This document shows, in pieces, positions 22,948 to 34,270 of a DNA stretch of 64,000 nucleotides; position 1 is the first letter of the stretch; each line of letters opens with the position of its first letter. The stretch is from Microplitis mediator. Its lineage: Eukaryota > Arthropoda > Insecta > Hymenoptera > Braconidae. A model generated the notes under the pieces. It had not been told where the DNA came from. It was given only the letters and a program-made list of their open reading frames with translations, and did not search any database. Where the stretch lies: assembly GCF_029852145.1 (NCBI RefSeq), contig NC_079969.1, positions 2,790,001 through 2,854,000 on the forward strand, written 5' to 3'. Both the position numbers and the translations under genes were made by a program.

Positions 22948-25900
22948 TTAATTACGTTTTTTTAAAATTACAATAGGCCAGTAGAGGATCGTAAATAATA
23001 GAAAGAGTGAGGGGAAAATCACACGGCTATAGTAGTCAATTTTTTTAGACAAAGTTCGCTTGGGTCGCAGTGGCTCAGGATCGAGCCAAGTCCGTTGTAA
23101 TAAATCTTTACTGCCAGTACGTTTATGATTCGATTCTATGTCAAGAGAAGCCTCGTAGTCCCATATTGATACGCTACGTTCCACTGATGCCCTCTGTAAG
23201 AATTTATTTTTTAATCGAATTAAAGAATCGATATATCGACTCATATTGAGTCCAATGTCAATGTATCAAACTAGAATACCGATATATCGACTTAAATATC
23301 AATATATCGAACTAGAATACCAATATATCGTCTCAAATATCGATATATTAGACTATTATACCGATATATCAACTTCAATATCGATATATCGAACTCATAT
23401 CGAGCCCAATGTTGATGTAGCAAACAAGAATACCGATATATCGACTTTAAGATCGTTATATCGAACTAATCTTGACTCCAATATCGATATAATGAATTAA
23501 AATACCAGGATATCGTCTCAAATATCGATATATCAAACTATTATACAGATATTTTAACTTCAATATTGATATATCAAACACATATCGAGCCTAATATTGA
23601 TATATCAAACAAGAACACCGATATATTGTCTTTAATATCGATATATCGAACTAATATTGACTCAAATATCGATATATCGACTTACATATCGATCTATCGA
23701 ACTAATATATCGATCTATCGAACTCATATTATCTCTCATATCGATATATCGACTTAAATATCGATCTATCGAACTCATATTGTCTCTAATATCGATATAT
23801 CGATTTACACATCGATAGATTGAAATAATATATCGATCTATCGACTTAAACGTCGATATATCGAACTACTATATATATAATCTTCAATATCGATATATAA
23901 ACGATTACCGATATATCTATATCTACAGATATATCGACTTAAATATCGATATATCGAATTTGTCGCAGATATATTGTATTCCTTATTAATATATCAACTT
24001 AAAAGTTTTACATTGTACTAAATAATGATAAAAATAAAAAAAAATTTAATTACATAATTACGTAAATTATTTAATTGTAATTCTAATTGTTTTTGACGAC
24101 CGTCAATAACTTTAACAACAACAAATTCACTCAATGACGCAAACACAAATATCATACATCCTGCCATCCATAAATCAAGTGCCTGAAAAAAACAAATACT
24201 AATAATAATAATAATATTAATTCATTATAATTAAAATAAATTATTTATAAACAAGTACTTTTACATAGGCTACAGGTGGTATATCACTTTTCAGACCAGT
24301 AAACATTGTTACCAGTGTTAACATACTCGTAACAAGTAACGTCACTCGTCCCGGAATCGCGTCTAGACCCAGCCAAAAACTGAACCATGACAGCATCACC
24401 ACAAGAATCGAGGGTGCGAATGTTTGAATTAAGTGATGGCCAATTTGTCGTTCGAATCGAAAAAATACAGTTAGTCGAGAGTAATTACCTAAAAAAATTT
24501 TATACTGACAGTTGCTATGGTCACGCTGCCCCCACTACGTCTCCTTAGCGACCGTTGCTAAGCACGCGCTCCCCCACTCCTTCGCTACGGCCTCGGTCGC
24601 TACGGCAACGCTCCCCCACTCTTCATTAGCGTTACCATAGCAACCGTGGCCCAGAAAAAAATTCTAAATGAACGTTACCAATTTTTTCAGTAATATAATT
24701 ATGAATTTCCTCTAATAATTGTGGCTCGCCAAAATTATACTGTAGTAATTTTAATTCAGGATTAACTGTAACCCCATTGGCAGCCCATTTGAGCTGTAAT
24801 TTTTGGCTATTATACGAAACTAAAAATAATATTTTAAAAAATTATTACGTAAAAGAGAAATTAATAATTTCACTTTCTATTGTACGGTTTTGACTATGGG
24901 TAAAAAAAAAAATTAATAAATTAACGTCTTTATTTATTTATTTAAATAGTCTCGTTGGTTCTCAACTTTTTTTTAGTTGAAGAATTTAAGAGATATTTAA
25001 ATGGTTGATAATTACTTTCTTTTATGCATCTGTATAATAATATTACTCACAACTTTCAATGTAAATAGGACAGATCTGTATATCCATCGGATAAAGTTGA
25101 AATTCCATTTGACAGGCGACAATTGCGTGCATTCGCGCTGAATATGTTACTGTTTTATTACGATACAAAGTTACTGATGAAAATTTATGAGTTAATGCTG
25201 CGATTTCTGATTTTGTAAAAAAAAAAAAAAATTGTCAATTTTTTTTTTCAAAATCGATATATCGATTATTGACCAAAAATCGATATATCGATATTCGAGA
25301 AATCGATTAGTCGCAATCGATACTCTGAAATTCGAGATATCGATTATTAGCAATCGATACACTGAAATTCGAGATATCGACTAGTGGAAGAATCGATCTA
25401 TTGAGGTTCAAACCATCGATTAGTAGAAAAATCGATTTGTCGGAGATCGAAATATTAATTAGTAAAAAAATCGATTTATAAATTTTCGAGATATCGATTA
25501 GTAAAAGAAATCGATTCAACACAGTTCGATATATCGATTAGTTATCAATCGATATATCGAAGTTATCGATCAGTAATAAATTGATGTATCGAAGTTATCG
25601 ATAAGTAATAAATCAATGTATCGAAGTTCGAGTTATCGATAAGTAATAAATCGATGTATTGAAGTTCGAGGTATCGAATAGTAAAAAACATCGATATATT
25701 AAATTACTTGGGCAAAATTTGCAAGGTAAATTTAGGGTATCGATATATCGAAGTTCAAGATATCGATAAGTGGTAAATCGATATATCGAATTTGACTTTT
25801 CGAACTCGAAAAATTGAATATTTTACTATTATTAAAATTAAAAAAATTTTTACGATATTTTGAAGTAAAAATTTAAAAAAACTAACCTGCGACTTTAGAA

Positions 25901-26447
25901 TTTAAAAAATAAGGGTCTGGTTGCCATAATTTATCAAAAAATTCTGGTGGTAATGTTACGTAATCATCACCTTTTTCAAATATATCCTCTGGCATATGCA
26001 AGCGTGTTTCTGTCCAGCTTAATCTTATGAACATATCCACGCTTTAAAAAGTATTTATTAATATACAAAAAAACAATAACAATTTTTATTAATTTTTTCT
26101 TTTTGTACAAACCGGAAATCCATGTCTTCGACATTTATCGAATTAATATCGACGACAAAAATATTGAAATCGACTACCACTGGTCTCCCTTCTTCTAAAG
26201 ACGGCCTTATTTCTTGAATAATTAATTACTCGATAATTCAAAAAAAAAATTTTTATAAGTATATATTTACCTTTAACATAATAGTGAGGTAAGACAACTT
26301 CCGGGCCGAGGGTCAAATTCTTATAGAGACTAAAAAAAATTGCCGATGATGAAATTGATATAGAAGATTAATTAACTACATAATTTACCTGGAGTTTATA
26401 AATTTGATATTTAGATAAAAAAAATATACAATGATTATCAACTTCAT
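22948..26447 (-). CDS. Cys-loop ligand-gated anion channel subunit (insect group, pHCl-2/Hodor-like)
   Basis: Pentameric ligand-gated channel subunit at the plasma membrane or an internal membrane. Minus-strand coding exons are 26389-26447, 26271-26329, 26113-26212, 25887-26041, 25051-25206, 24679-24819, 24259-24488, 24054-24182 and 22948-23193, giving 424 residues with phase kept. It begins with a signal peptide (MKLIIIVYFFYLNIKFINS). The Cys-loop is CQMEFQLYPMDIQIC (Cys156/Cys170, 13 residues between). TM1 is about 245-266, TM2 starts PGRVTLLVTSMLT at 271, TM3 is about 304-324 and TM4 about 400-420. There is no second cysteine pair in loop C, as in GluCl/GlyR types. The intracellular loop is short. 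Pro-Gly-Arg at the pore entrance, instead of the usual Pro-Ala-Arg, and the overall sequence recall the insect group that includes the Drosophila zinc- and pH-gated channels; that sub-assignment is from memory. Confidence 0.9.
23215..23960. repeat. TCGATATATCGA-type array (channel intron 8)
   Basis: Cores spaced 17-20 bp (ATATCGATATATCGACTTAA, ATATCGAACTCATATTG) form one array between the TM3 exon and the last exon. Confidence 0.9.
24505..24655. promoter_or_regulatory. GC-rich islet with X-box-like palindromes (channel intron 6)
   Basis: A roughly 150-bp GC-rich insert sits in an AT-rich intron. It is bounded by inverted copies of GTTGCTATGG (24511) and CCATAGCAAC (ends 24644). GTTACCATAGCAAC at 24631-24644 fits the RFX X-box consensus. 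CTCCCCCACT occurs three times inside. Related islets occur in the elongase intron 1, so this is a dispersed repeat; regulatory function is unproven. Confidence 0.5.
25245..25800. repeat. TCGATATATCGA-type array (channel intron 4)
   Basis: Cores alternate with TTAGTAAAAAAATCGAT and TCGAGATATCGATTAGT variants, about 35-45 bp apart. Confidence 0.9.
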
Positions 26448-26659
26448 GTCTTTCGAATACAGGAGATAGAAATGTTTCAAAGTCAACAATCAAAATGTAA
26501 CTAAATGATAGATATGACGATAAATAGACAACAATCAATTAATTAATTAACATGTAGTATTTAAAATACAATTAAATTCAATTAAAATCTGCAATTATTT
26601 GTTGAAAACGAATTATTTTGTCTTTACACGAAGGAAAATTGAAATTTTTTCTTTGAATT

Positions 26660-27435
26660 TTTATAAATCGATGGATCGGTACTCATTCGTTCGTAAAAAT
26701 CGATTATTTAGATCCATATATCGATTCTTATAAATTCGACATATTTATTCGTACGAATGTCGATATCTCGATTGTTTAGATCGATGTATCGATTGTCGGG
26801 TATGTCGATTGATCGATTATTTAGATCGCTGTATCGATTGTTAGGAAAGTCGATATATCGATTGTTTCGATCGATATATCGATTGTTTAGATCGATATAT
26901 CGATTGTTTAGATCGATGTATCGATTGTTTACATCAATGAATCGATTGTTAGGAAAGCCGATATATCGATTAATTAGATCGATGTATCGATTGTTAGGAA
27001 TGTCGATATCTCGATTATTTAGATCGATATATATTGATTTTTAGACTGGTTGATGTATCGGTTGTTAAAAATGTCGATATATCGATTATTTAGATCGATA
27101 TATATTGATTTTTAGACTGGTTGATGTATCGGTTGTTAAAAATGTCGATATATCGATTATTTAGATCGATTTCAAAAACTTCGATATATTAATTGTTAGA
27201 AATGTCGATATATCGATTATTAAAATTGATAGACTGGTTTGTATGACTTTCGATACATCGATTTTTCGGTCTAAACGATAAATATGTTAGGTTCGATATA
27301 TCGATTCATTCTTACTTAATTTTGACTAAAAAAATTTGCTATTCATTTCAATTAATCGACTTCCTTTATATCGTGTTATGATATATCGATTATAAATTTC
27401 GATATATCGACCTAAATTTCGATATATCGATTTTT
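26660..27435. repeat. TCGATATATCGA-type array upstream of the channel gene
   Basis: Units of ATCGATTGTTTAGATCGATATATCGATTGTT, period close to 20 bp for the core. A 67-68-bp higher-order unit (about 27025-27170) is repeated almost identically. Confidence 0.9.
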
Positions 27436-28330
27436 TTACTACTTTTATCCTATTCAATGAGTATGAATGCATTGATATAAATTATAATCAAACGATGGTG
27501 CAAAAATAAAAAAAAATTACAATTTTTTTTTTTTTATGAATTGCAAATAGTAAAATGTTTTAACAACGATGACACATTATTTGCAGTACAATGTAAACGT
27601 AATTACCAAGAATGACTTAAGAGTTAAGTGCGTCAAAAAAACGTGAGAAAAGGAATACGATGTTTATTAATTTTATATAAATATATATATAGATGTGCAT
27701 ATGTAGTGGAAGATCAATCATGAGACGAGTTCTTGTAAAGAAAGTTTCCATTCTAGCGGTAATCAATGACGGTAAAATTCATGACCTTGATACGGGACAC
27801 GAGAAAAAAAGGAAGAGTTTCAGCCAAAAGAGATGAAAGAAAATAAACATATATACCTATATATTTATATATATGTATAGAGAGAGAGAGGGAAGAATAA
27901 TCCCTGAGGTTAAAAGAAATTTAATATCTTTGTCTTTATTTATTCCTTATACACTTGTCGGTTATTTAAATTTATGAAATATTTTCTGGTCCTCTTGTTC
28001 TCTCACTCTTTCGCTTTCTCACTCTCAGTAATCGAATGGGAGAGTTTCGTGAGTCGAGAGAAGATAAAAAGATGAGGACGCTGACACTCTTCTTTAAAGA
28101 AACGGTACCAGCTTTTTAGTATCTCCGATGCCGGTACGGTCTTATGGTAATAATGATAATAATAATAATAATAATCACAGTGTCCTCAATTATTTAAAAG
28201 ATATTTCGTTGGTTTTATCAAACTCAAAATTTATATATATTTACTTTTATTTTATGTAAATTTATTTGTTATTGTTATCAGAAAAACGAAAAGAAAAGTT
28301 GATTAATAATTTGGTATTGAAAAAAAAAAA
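27436..28330. other. Non-coding spacer, possible 5' region of the channel gene
   Basis: No gene recognised. A less AT-rich block at about 27940-28145, containing CTCTCACTCTTTCGCTTTCT, is the most promoter- or UTR-like part and could be a distal 5' exon of the minus-strand channel gene. Short TA runs lie at 27675-27695 and 27845-27880. Confidence 0.3.
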
Positions 28331-28339
28331 AAAAAAAAT

Positions 28340-29075
28340 CGAGATCGAATTTTAAATTCGAGATATCGATTCCAGTCAGTTTCGATATATCGATTTGAGT
28401 CGTGAAAAATCGATATAAGGAAAAATTTCAAGCAAACAAAAAATATTTCGATATATCGATTTTTACTGTTTCGATGTATCGAATGATAGAATTTCGATGT
28501 ATCGTTTCATACTTTCGATGGGTCAAATGGATATATCGATATGAAGTTGGATAGTTCAAATCAAAATTCAAACTATTTTCGAGATATCGATTTATACTAT
28601 TTTCGAGATTTCAATTGATGCAATATCGAGATATTGAAACATAAAACTTCGATATATCTAAGTATACTTGAATATTTCTCATGAAAATTTATGCTAATTT
28701 TGATGTACTGCTATGTGCACTTTCGAGATATCGATTTATACGATTTCGAGATATTGATTGACATGGCTTCGATTTATCGAATCAACTCTCGATATATCGA
28801 TATAAAATTCCATATCGCAAAAAAACTTATAGTAATTTCGAGATTAAATTTCGACAGTTTCGAGATATCGATACGATTTTGATGTATCGATCCACATAAC
28901 CGATGTATCGAATCGAATCTCGCCATATCGATGTACACTCGAAAATTTTGAATAAAAATTCATTCTATTTCCCCGAAATGTCTTCATACAATTTCAATAT
29001 ATCGATTGATACCACTTCGAGATATCGATACTCCTGCTTCGACCTATCGAATCAAACTTCGATATATCGAAAAAA
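28340..29075. repeat. TCGATATATCGA-type array
   Basis: Variant rich in TTTCGAGATATCGATT and TTCGATATATCGAAT. Open frames through it (28691-29112) are repeat translations. Confidence 0.85.
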
Positions 29076-30070
29076 AAAATTTTTTCTAAATTTTTTTCAA
29101 AAAAAAACCTAAATAATTTTTTCACTCCAAAAACAAAAAAAATTTTTAAATCGTGAGCAAGGGTTTGAACGCCCTGACAATGTCTGCCCGTATTGATTTA
29201 AGTTTCTCAGTCAGTTATGGCTGCCAACCGGTCTCGCAAGCTCTATTCACTAAAATAACCGACAATGATCATCAAATAAAATCATCCAACCATCATCATC
29301 ATCTTCACCATCATCATTATCATCATCATCATCAAAAATAATAAAAAAATAAAAAATTACCCACTCATCAATTATTTAAATGGAATTTTTCGCCACCAGG
29401 TAAACCATAAACTTTTTTTGTTTAATTCCTTGAGCAATTAATGGTCGTAATTAATAAATAATTAATAAAAATTTTTAATGTAATAAAATAATAAAGTGAA
29501 AATGAAAAGCGGACTTCCTAGTTTTATGGCGTGTCTGGTTACCATTCACTCTCTCTTTGCAATTTATATATATATATAGATTTATTTATATATATATGTA
29601 TATATATTTCTTATATATAAACATCTCATTACACTTGAGAAATTTTACTTTCGCTGCTTCATCTATACTTGAACCTATCACATATATATAATTAAATATA
29701 TATATATATATATATGTATTTATATTAATATTTGATAAATAATGTAAAATAAAAAAGGCGTTTTGTTGACGGTAACTGCAACTTGTTGCCACAATGTCGT
29801 ATTTAAATAAAGTTATTAATGTATGATAAAATTAATTGGTGACTTTGAATTGGGAATTGATGATTCGGGTCATTAGGGTGATTTTATATAATGAAGGATA
29901 TGCTGACTAAAGAAAAGTATATTCAATTGCAGTAACCTTGCGACGTCATTACTGTTAATTATTCTATTCAAATTTCAAATATTTTTCATACTTTGTTTTT
30001 TTTTTTTTCGGAATTTTGTTAGACCGAAATTAGGAAAAATTCCGCTGATAAGAATTTTTTTTAATAATGA
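29076..30070. other. Non-coding spacer with simple repeats
   Basis: Contains a unique, less AT-rich block at 29150-29270, an ATC/CAT trinucleotide tract at 29290-29338, and TA-rich microsatellites at 29565-29610 and 29685-29715. No conserved protein is encoded. The 29150-29270 block may be an untranslated exon, but I cannot place splice sites. Confidence 0.3.
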
Positions 30071-30074
30071 GACA

Positions 30075-30890
30075 TTTAATCGATTTATCGAATTTTGAAG
30101 ATCGATAATTTTGAAAAATTCACATTTCGAATCAGTATTCGATATATCGATTTAATATTCGATATATCGATTCAACATCGATATATCGATTCAACATCGA
30201 TATATCGATTGATTATCCGATGTATCGATTTAGTATTCGATATATTGATTGAGTATTCGATATATCGCTATTAAGAATTTGATATATCTATCAAATAATT
30301 GATATATTGATCTAATGATTAATATCTCGTGTCGATAGTCGATATATCGATTCAATAATCGATATATTAATTCAATAATCGAGATATCGATTCCATAAAC
30401 GATAAATTGAGTGAACAATCGATGCATTGATTGAATAATCGATATATTAAGCATTTAATCGATATATTGAGCCGATAATTGATGTATCAATATAAGAATC
30501 AATATCTCGATTCAATAGTCGAGATATCGATTCCATAATCGATATATTAATTGACTATTTGATAAATCGAATAAATAATCGATATATTGAGTTAATAATT
30601 GATGTATCGATTTAATAATCAATATCTCGATTCAATAATCGAGATATCGATTCCATAATCGATATATTGATTGAGTATTTGAAAAATCGAGTAAATAATC
30701 GATATATTGATTGAATAATCGATATATTGAGTCAATAATTGATGTATAGATTCAATAGTCGAGATATCGATTCCATAATCGATATATTGATTCAGTATTT
30801 GATAAATCGAGTAAATAATCGATATATTGAGCAAATAATCGATATATTGAGCCAATAATTGATGTATCGATTTAATGATCGATAACTTAA
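30075..30890. repeat. TCGATATATCGA-type array with ~120-bp higher-order unit
   Basis: Cores of AATCGATATATTGA spaced about 20 bp. A larger block containing CGAGATATCGATTCCATAAT recurs at about 30371, 30515, 30639 and 30760, showing local block duplication. Confidence 0.9.
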
Positions 30891-31103
30891 ATTAATTACA
30901 ATTTTAAATTAAAGAAAAAAAAAAAACATTTATTTCTATCAACTCATGTAAAATAATAAAACGATATTTAAAATCGATACTTTATTTTTAGAAAATCTGT
31001 TATTTTTATTACCAGGCGTTAGTTTTTCATACCAACATATTAATGCCCAAGTATATAATTTGAAAAGTATGAGCTGTAAATAATAATATGAAAACAAAAA
31101 AAT

Positions 31104-31155
<52 letters not shown>

Positions 31156-31705
31156 GTATGCCGAAGATATATCGAGAGATCCAAGTGGGTGCACTTTCTT
31201 CCTGTTTTTAAATAATTGTAAGATACGAACGAGTAAGCGAGCGAGCGTGGCAACCACCTCAACTCACTTTCGAGGTCAATGTCTATAATATACAAAACTA
31301 ACACACAGCACCTTTATACATTTTAGATTGTAAATTGTTCCACCAGCAAGTCAAAGACTTATTAACTTTTTTTTTTTTAACTCAATATGTTTATCATTTA
31401 TTAATGTACAGCTCATAGAATATTAGTTGTAAATTATATTATCGTTTTTATTCTTCATATTTTAAATTCACCCAATTTCACTTTTTTTTTTTTAATTTTA
31501 AATACCTCTCCTTAGTGTCATTGTTTTTACATTTTTATGATTGATAATAAACAAATTTTTTAAATTCATAATTGCAGTTAATTTGAATTTTCTCTTTTTT
31601 TTTTTATTGTTTTTAATCTTTGCCCATTATCCAGCACGTGCTTAATTTTCCCGGTATTTTTATTAAAAATTTTCTCACGCACGGAATTTATAAATACGGG
31701 TTTTA
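30891..31705. other. AT-rich spacer with TA microsatellite
   Basis: A TA dinucleotide run lies at about 31107-31153. A short GC-richer piece at 31165-31275, with GAGTAAGCGAGCGAGCG, could be a distal promoter or UTR. No convincing gene. Confidence 0.35.
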
Positions 31706-31709
31706 ACTA

Positions 31710-32420
31710 CATAAATCGATATATCGATTTTTTAAATCGATATATTAATTATTTCAATCGACATATCGATTTTTTAAATCTATGATTAAATTTATGCACA
31801 ATGATTATTGAAATCGAGATATCGATTATTTAAATCAATACATCGATTTCTCAAATCGATATATCGATTTTTCGAATCAATATATCGATTTTTCTAATCG
31901 ATCTTTTCAATCAAAACATTGATTTTTTCAATCGATATGTCGATTGTTGTGATCGATATATCGATTATTGTGATCAATATATCGATTATTGTGATCGATA
32001 TATCGATTATTGTAATCGATAGGTCGATTATTGTTATTGATATATCTATCATTGTAATCGATGGATCGATTATTGTTATCGATAGGTCGATTATTGTTAT
32101 CGATATATCGATTATTGTAATCGATAGGTCGATTATTGTTATTGATATATCTATTATTGTAATCGATGGATCGATTATTGTTATCGATAGGTCGATTATT
32201 GTAATCAATATATCGATTACTGTAATCGATAAGTCGATTACAATAATTAATATATCGATTACTGTAATCGATAAGTCGATTATTGTAATCGATATATCGA
32301 TTATTGTAAACAATATATCGATTTTTGTGATAAATATATCGATTAATGTAATCGATATATTAATTATTGTAATTAATATATCGATTATTATAATCGATAT
32401 ATCGATTTATCGAAACCATC
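31710..32420. repeat. TCGATATATCGA-type array, 21-bp period
   Basis: At 31930-32400 the unit is a regular 21-mer of the type GTAATCGATATATCGATTATT. Because 21 is a multiple of three and the unit is self-complementary, both strands stay open (139 and 175 codons of Ile/Asp/Ser/Val repeats). These frames are not genes. Confidence 0.93.
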
Positions 32421-33410
32421 AATTAAAATTTCGAGTAAACAATTAGCCGATGTTTAAATTAATATAAACATGAAACTACGAATTATATCAAAGAATAATA
32501 ACATAATATTAATAAATTAGGTTTATAAAACGGAAATTATCTGACCTCTTGAATAATACTATTCTATTATTGAATATTATTCAAAATTTATATATATACT
32601 ATATATATATATAACCCGTATTATGTAATTATTTTTTTCAACTATTTATTTATTTTAATGAAAATTCTCGAGTTTAGTCACCCAGTCACACATTACGCAA
32701 ATCTTAACATTCAAAAATAAATAATTGCATTAAATATTTGTCGTTCCCAGCAATAATATATTTTTTTTTCCATTTTTTTAAAAAAATAACACTAAATTTA
32801 AATATCAAATATTTGTTAACTTAAATCCCAGGGTATTTTTCTATCACTCGGTAATTCCGATGAGTCACTGGTCCATTTTTTTCCACGATCAAAATTTCTA
32901 TACACATTGAATTGATAATCGATACATCGACTTAATAATTTGAGTATCGATTTCTCATTCTATCGATTTAAAAACAAACAAAATGATTCGATAATCGATC
33001 TATCGATTTAATAACAGATTGATTAAATAATCGATAGATCGATTCAAAAATTAAATCTATTGACAGATGAATCGATCTATTGATTTAATAATATATCAAT
33101 TTAAAAATCGATACTTCAACTCAAATAATCGATATATCGATTTATAATTTATTTATTTATCGATATATCGATTTAATAATTTTTTTTATTAATTACAAAT
33201 AGTTTTTTATCACATTACAACAGTCGATATTTGAAATCGATAATAATCGACATTTTTTTTTAAATTTATAAAATTTCAAAACTAAAAAATAATTTTCCTT
33301 TAATCTCGTCTTCCTAACGGTCCATTTTACTCAAATTTTTTTACTCCATCAACTTTCTCCACTTTTTTTTTAAATTCAGGACAATTCCGCGTAATAATTT
33401 TTCTTTATTT
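32421..33410. other. AT-rich spacer with a short TCGAT array
   Basis: A weak, interrupted array of AATCGATATATCGATTTAAT lies at about 32905-33250. The rest is AT-rich with no gene. Minus-strand AATAAA near 33400 could serve the small membrane-protein gene to the right. Confidence 0.45.
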
Positions 33411-33412
33411 CT

Positions 33413-33679
33413 TCAAACACCATAGGTCCCATAAAATTCCCATAAAAATTCCTCAGGTAAAATATTAAAATTATAATAATTAGATACCAAATAATAATAA
33501 TAAAAAAAAAAACAGGTGTCCCCACCTGCCCATATTTCCCCGTTCTTAATCACTACCATTTCCATTGGTATTTCCCTCCCCTCTCTTAAGACATAATACC
33601 CAATACCAAACAAACTCGCGGCCACGAGTGTGACCACCGCGACCCCCATTTGGTCTCCAGGTAAAGTTATAAAGCTCAT
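33413..33679 (-). CDS. Possible small single-span membrane protein, unrecognised
   Basis: The open frame starts MSFITLPGDQMGVAVVTLVA and has one hydrophobic segment (about residues 11-29), followed by a charged stretch (REGREIPMEMVVIKNGEIW). Codons before about residue 53 look coding: a balanced, GC-richer block against an AT-rich background. After that the frame turns into Phe/Tyr runs, which suggests a missed intron. A GT after TGGGCAG (about 33530) could join an AG near 33455, giving a ~66-residue protein ending in LKK, with AATAAA just beyond the stop. The gene is head-to-head with the elongase, sharing a short GC-rich spacer (33690-33760). I do not recognise the family. It could also be the first exon of a longer gene. 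Confidence 0.45.
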   Translation of the reverse strand: MSFITLPGDQMGVAVVTLVAASLFGIGYYVLREGREIPMEMVVIKNGEIWAGGDTCFFFYYYYLVSNYYNFNILPEEFLWEFYGTYGV

Positions 33680-34270
33680 CCAGTCCTACAGCTCAGATAT
33701 CTCGGTTCTCTCGCGATAAGACGACCGTGGTCGTTTCGTAAAAATTTTTTTTTTCCTTAAAAAAAAAATTTTTTTTTATTTTCATTTTTTTTTTTTATTA
33801 AAGAAAAAAAAAATTTTTATTTTCATTCCTTTTTTCAAACCGTGATGTGCTAGTGTGTTGGTAAGTGAAAGTGAAATTTCTTAAAAAAAAAAAAATTTTT
33901 TTTTTTTTTAAGTGAAAGTTTGTGTAACTAGTTTTATAAACTTGATCTGTGGATTTAAATGATTAATGACCCAGAGTAATCTTAAGACGTGAATAAATTT
34001 AACAAAAAAGAAGTTAATAAATTCGAGTTAAAATTTTTATTTTTTTTTATTACTGTTATATTTGAATTTTTAAATACTACCGTTGAAAATAAATTATTTC
34101 AAGGTAGTGATAAGCAATCATTATCAGAATTGTATTGTCATGCGATCATTTAGCACACGTGCATTTTCCTTATATTGTTTATAAAACTTATGACTCCTAA
34201 TTGGATATACATTTATTTTTTTTTTAATATATTTTTAATATAAATATATGTATATATTTAATTACAGGTA
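33680..34270 (+). promoter_or_regulatory. Shared promoter and 5' UTR region of the elongase
   Basis: The block at 33685-33760 is less AT-rich, with TCTCTCGCGATA and the inverted repeat ACGACC/GGTCGT. A 5' UTR donor (TTG|GTAAGTG at 33861) pairs plausibly with the acceptor ACAG at 34267, three bases before the ATG. Long A and T homopolymers at 33745-33910 flank it. Transcription starts were not determined. Confidence 0.45.

Noticed and set aside
29150..29200. tRNA-like T-arm (AGGGTTTGAACGCCCT)
   Set aside because: No acceptor, D or anticodon stem can be built in the A-rich sequence upstream.
31894..32446. 139- and 175-codon open frames on opposite strands, Ile/Asp/Ser/Val repeats
   Set aside because: Pure translation of a 21-bp palindromic satellite; no start context, domain or non-repeat sequence.
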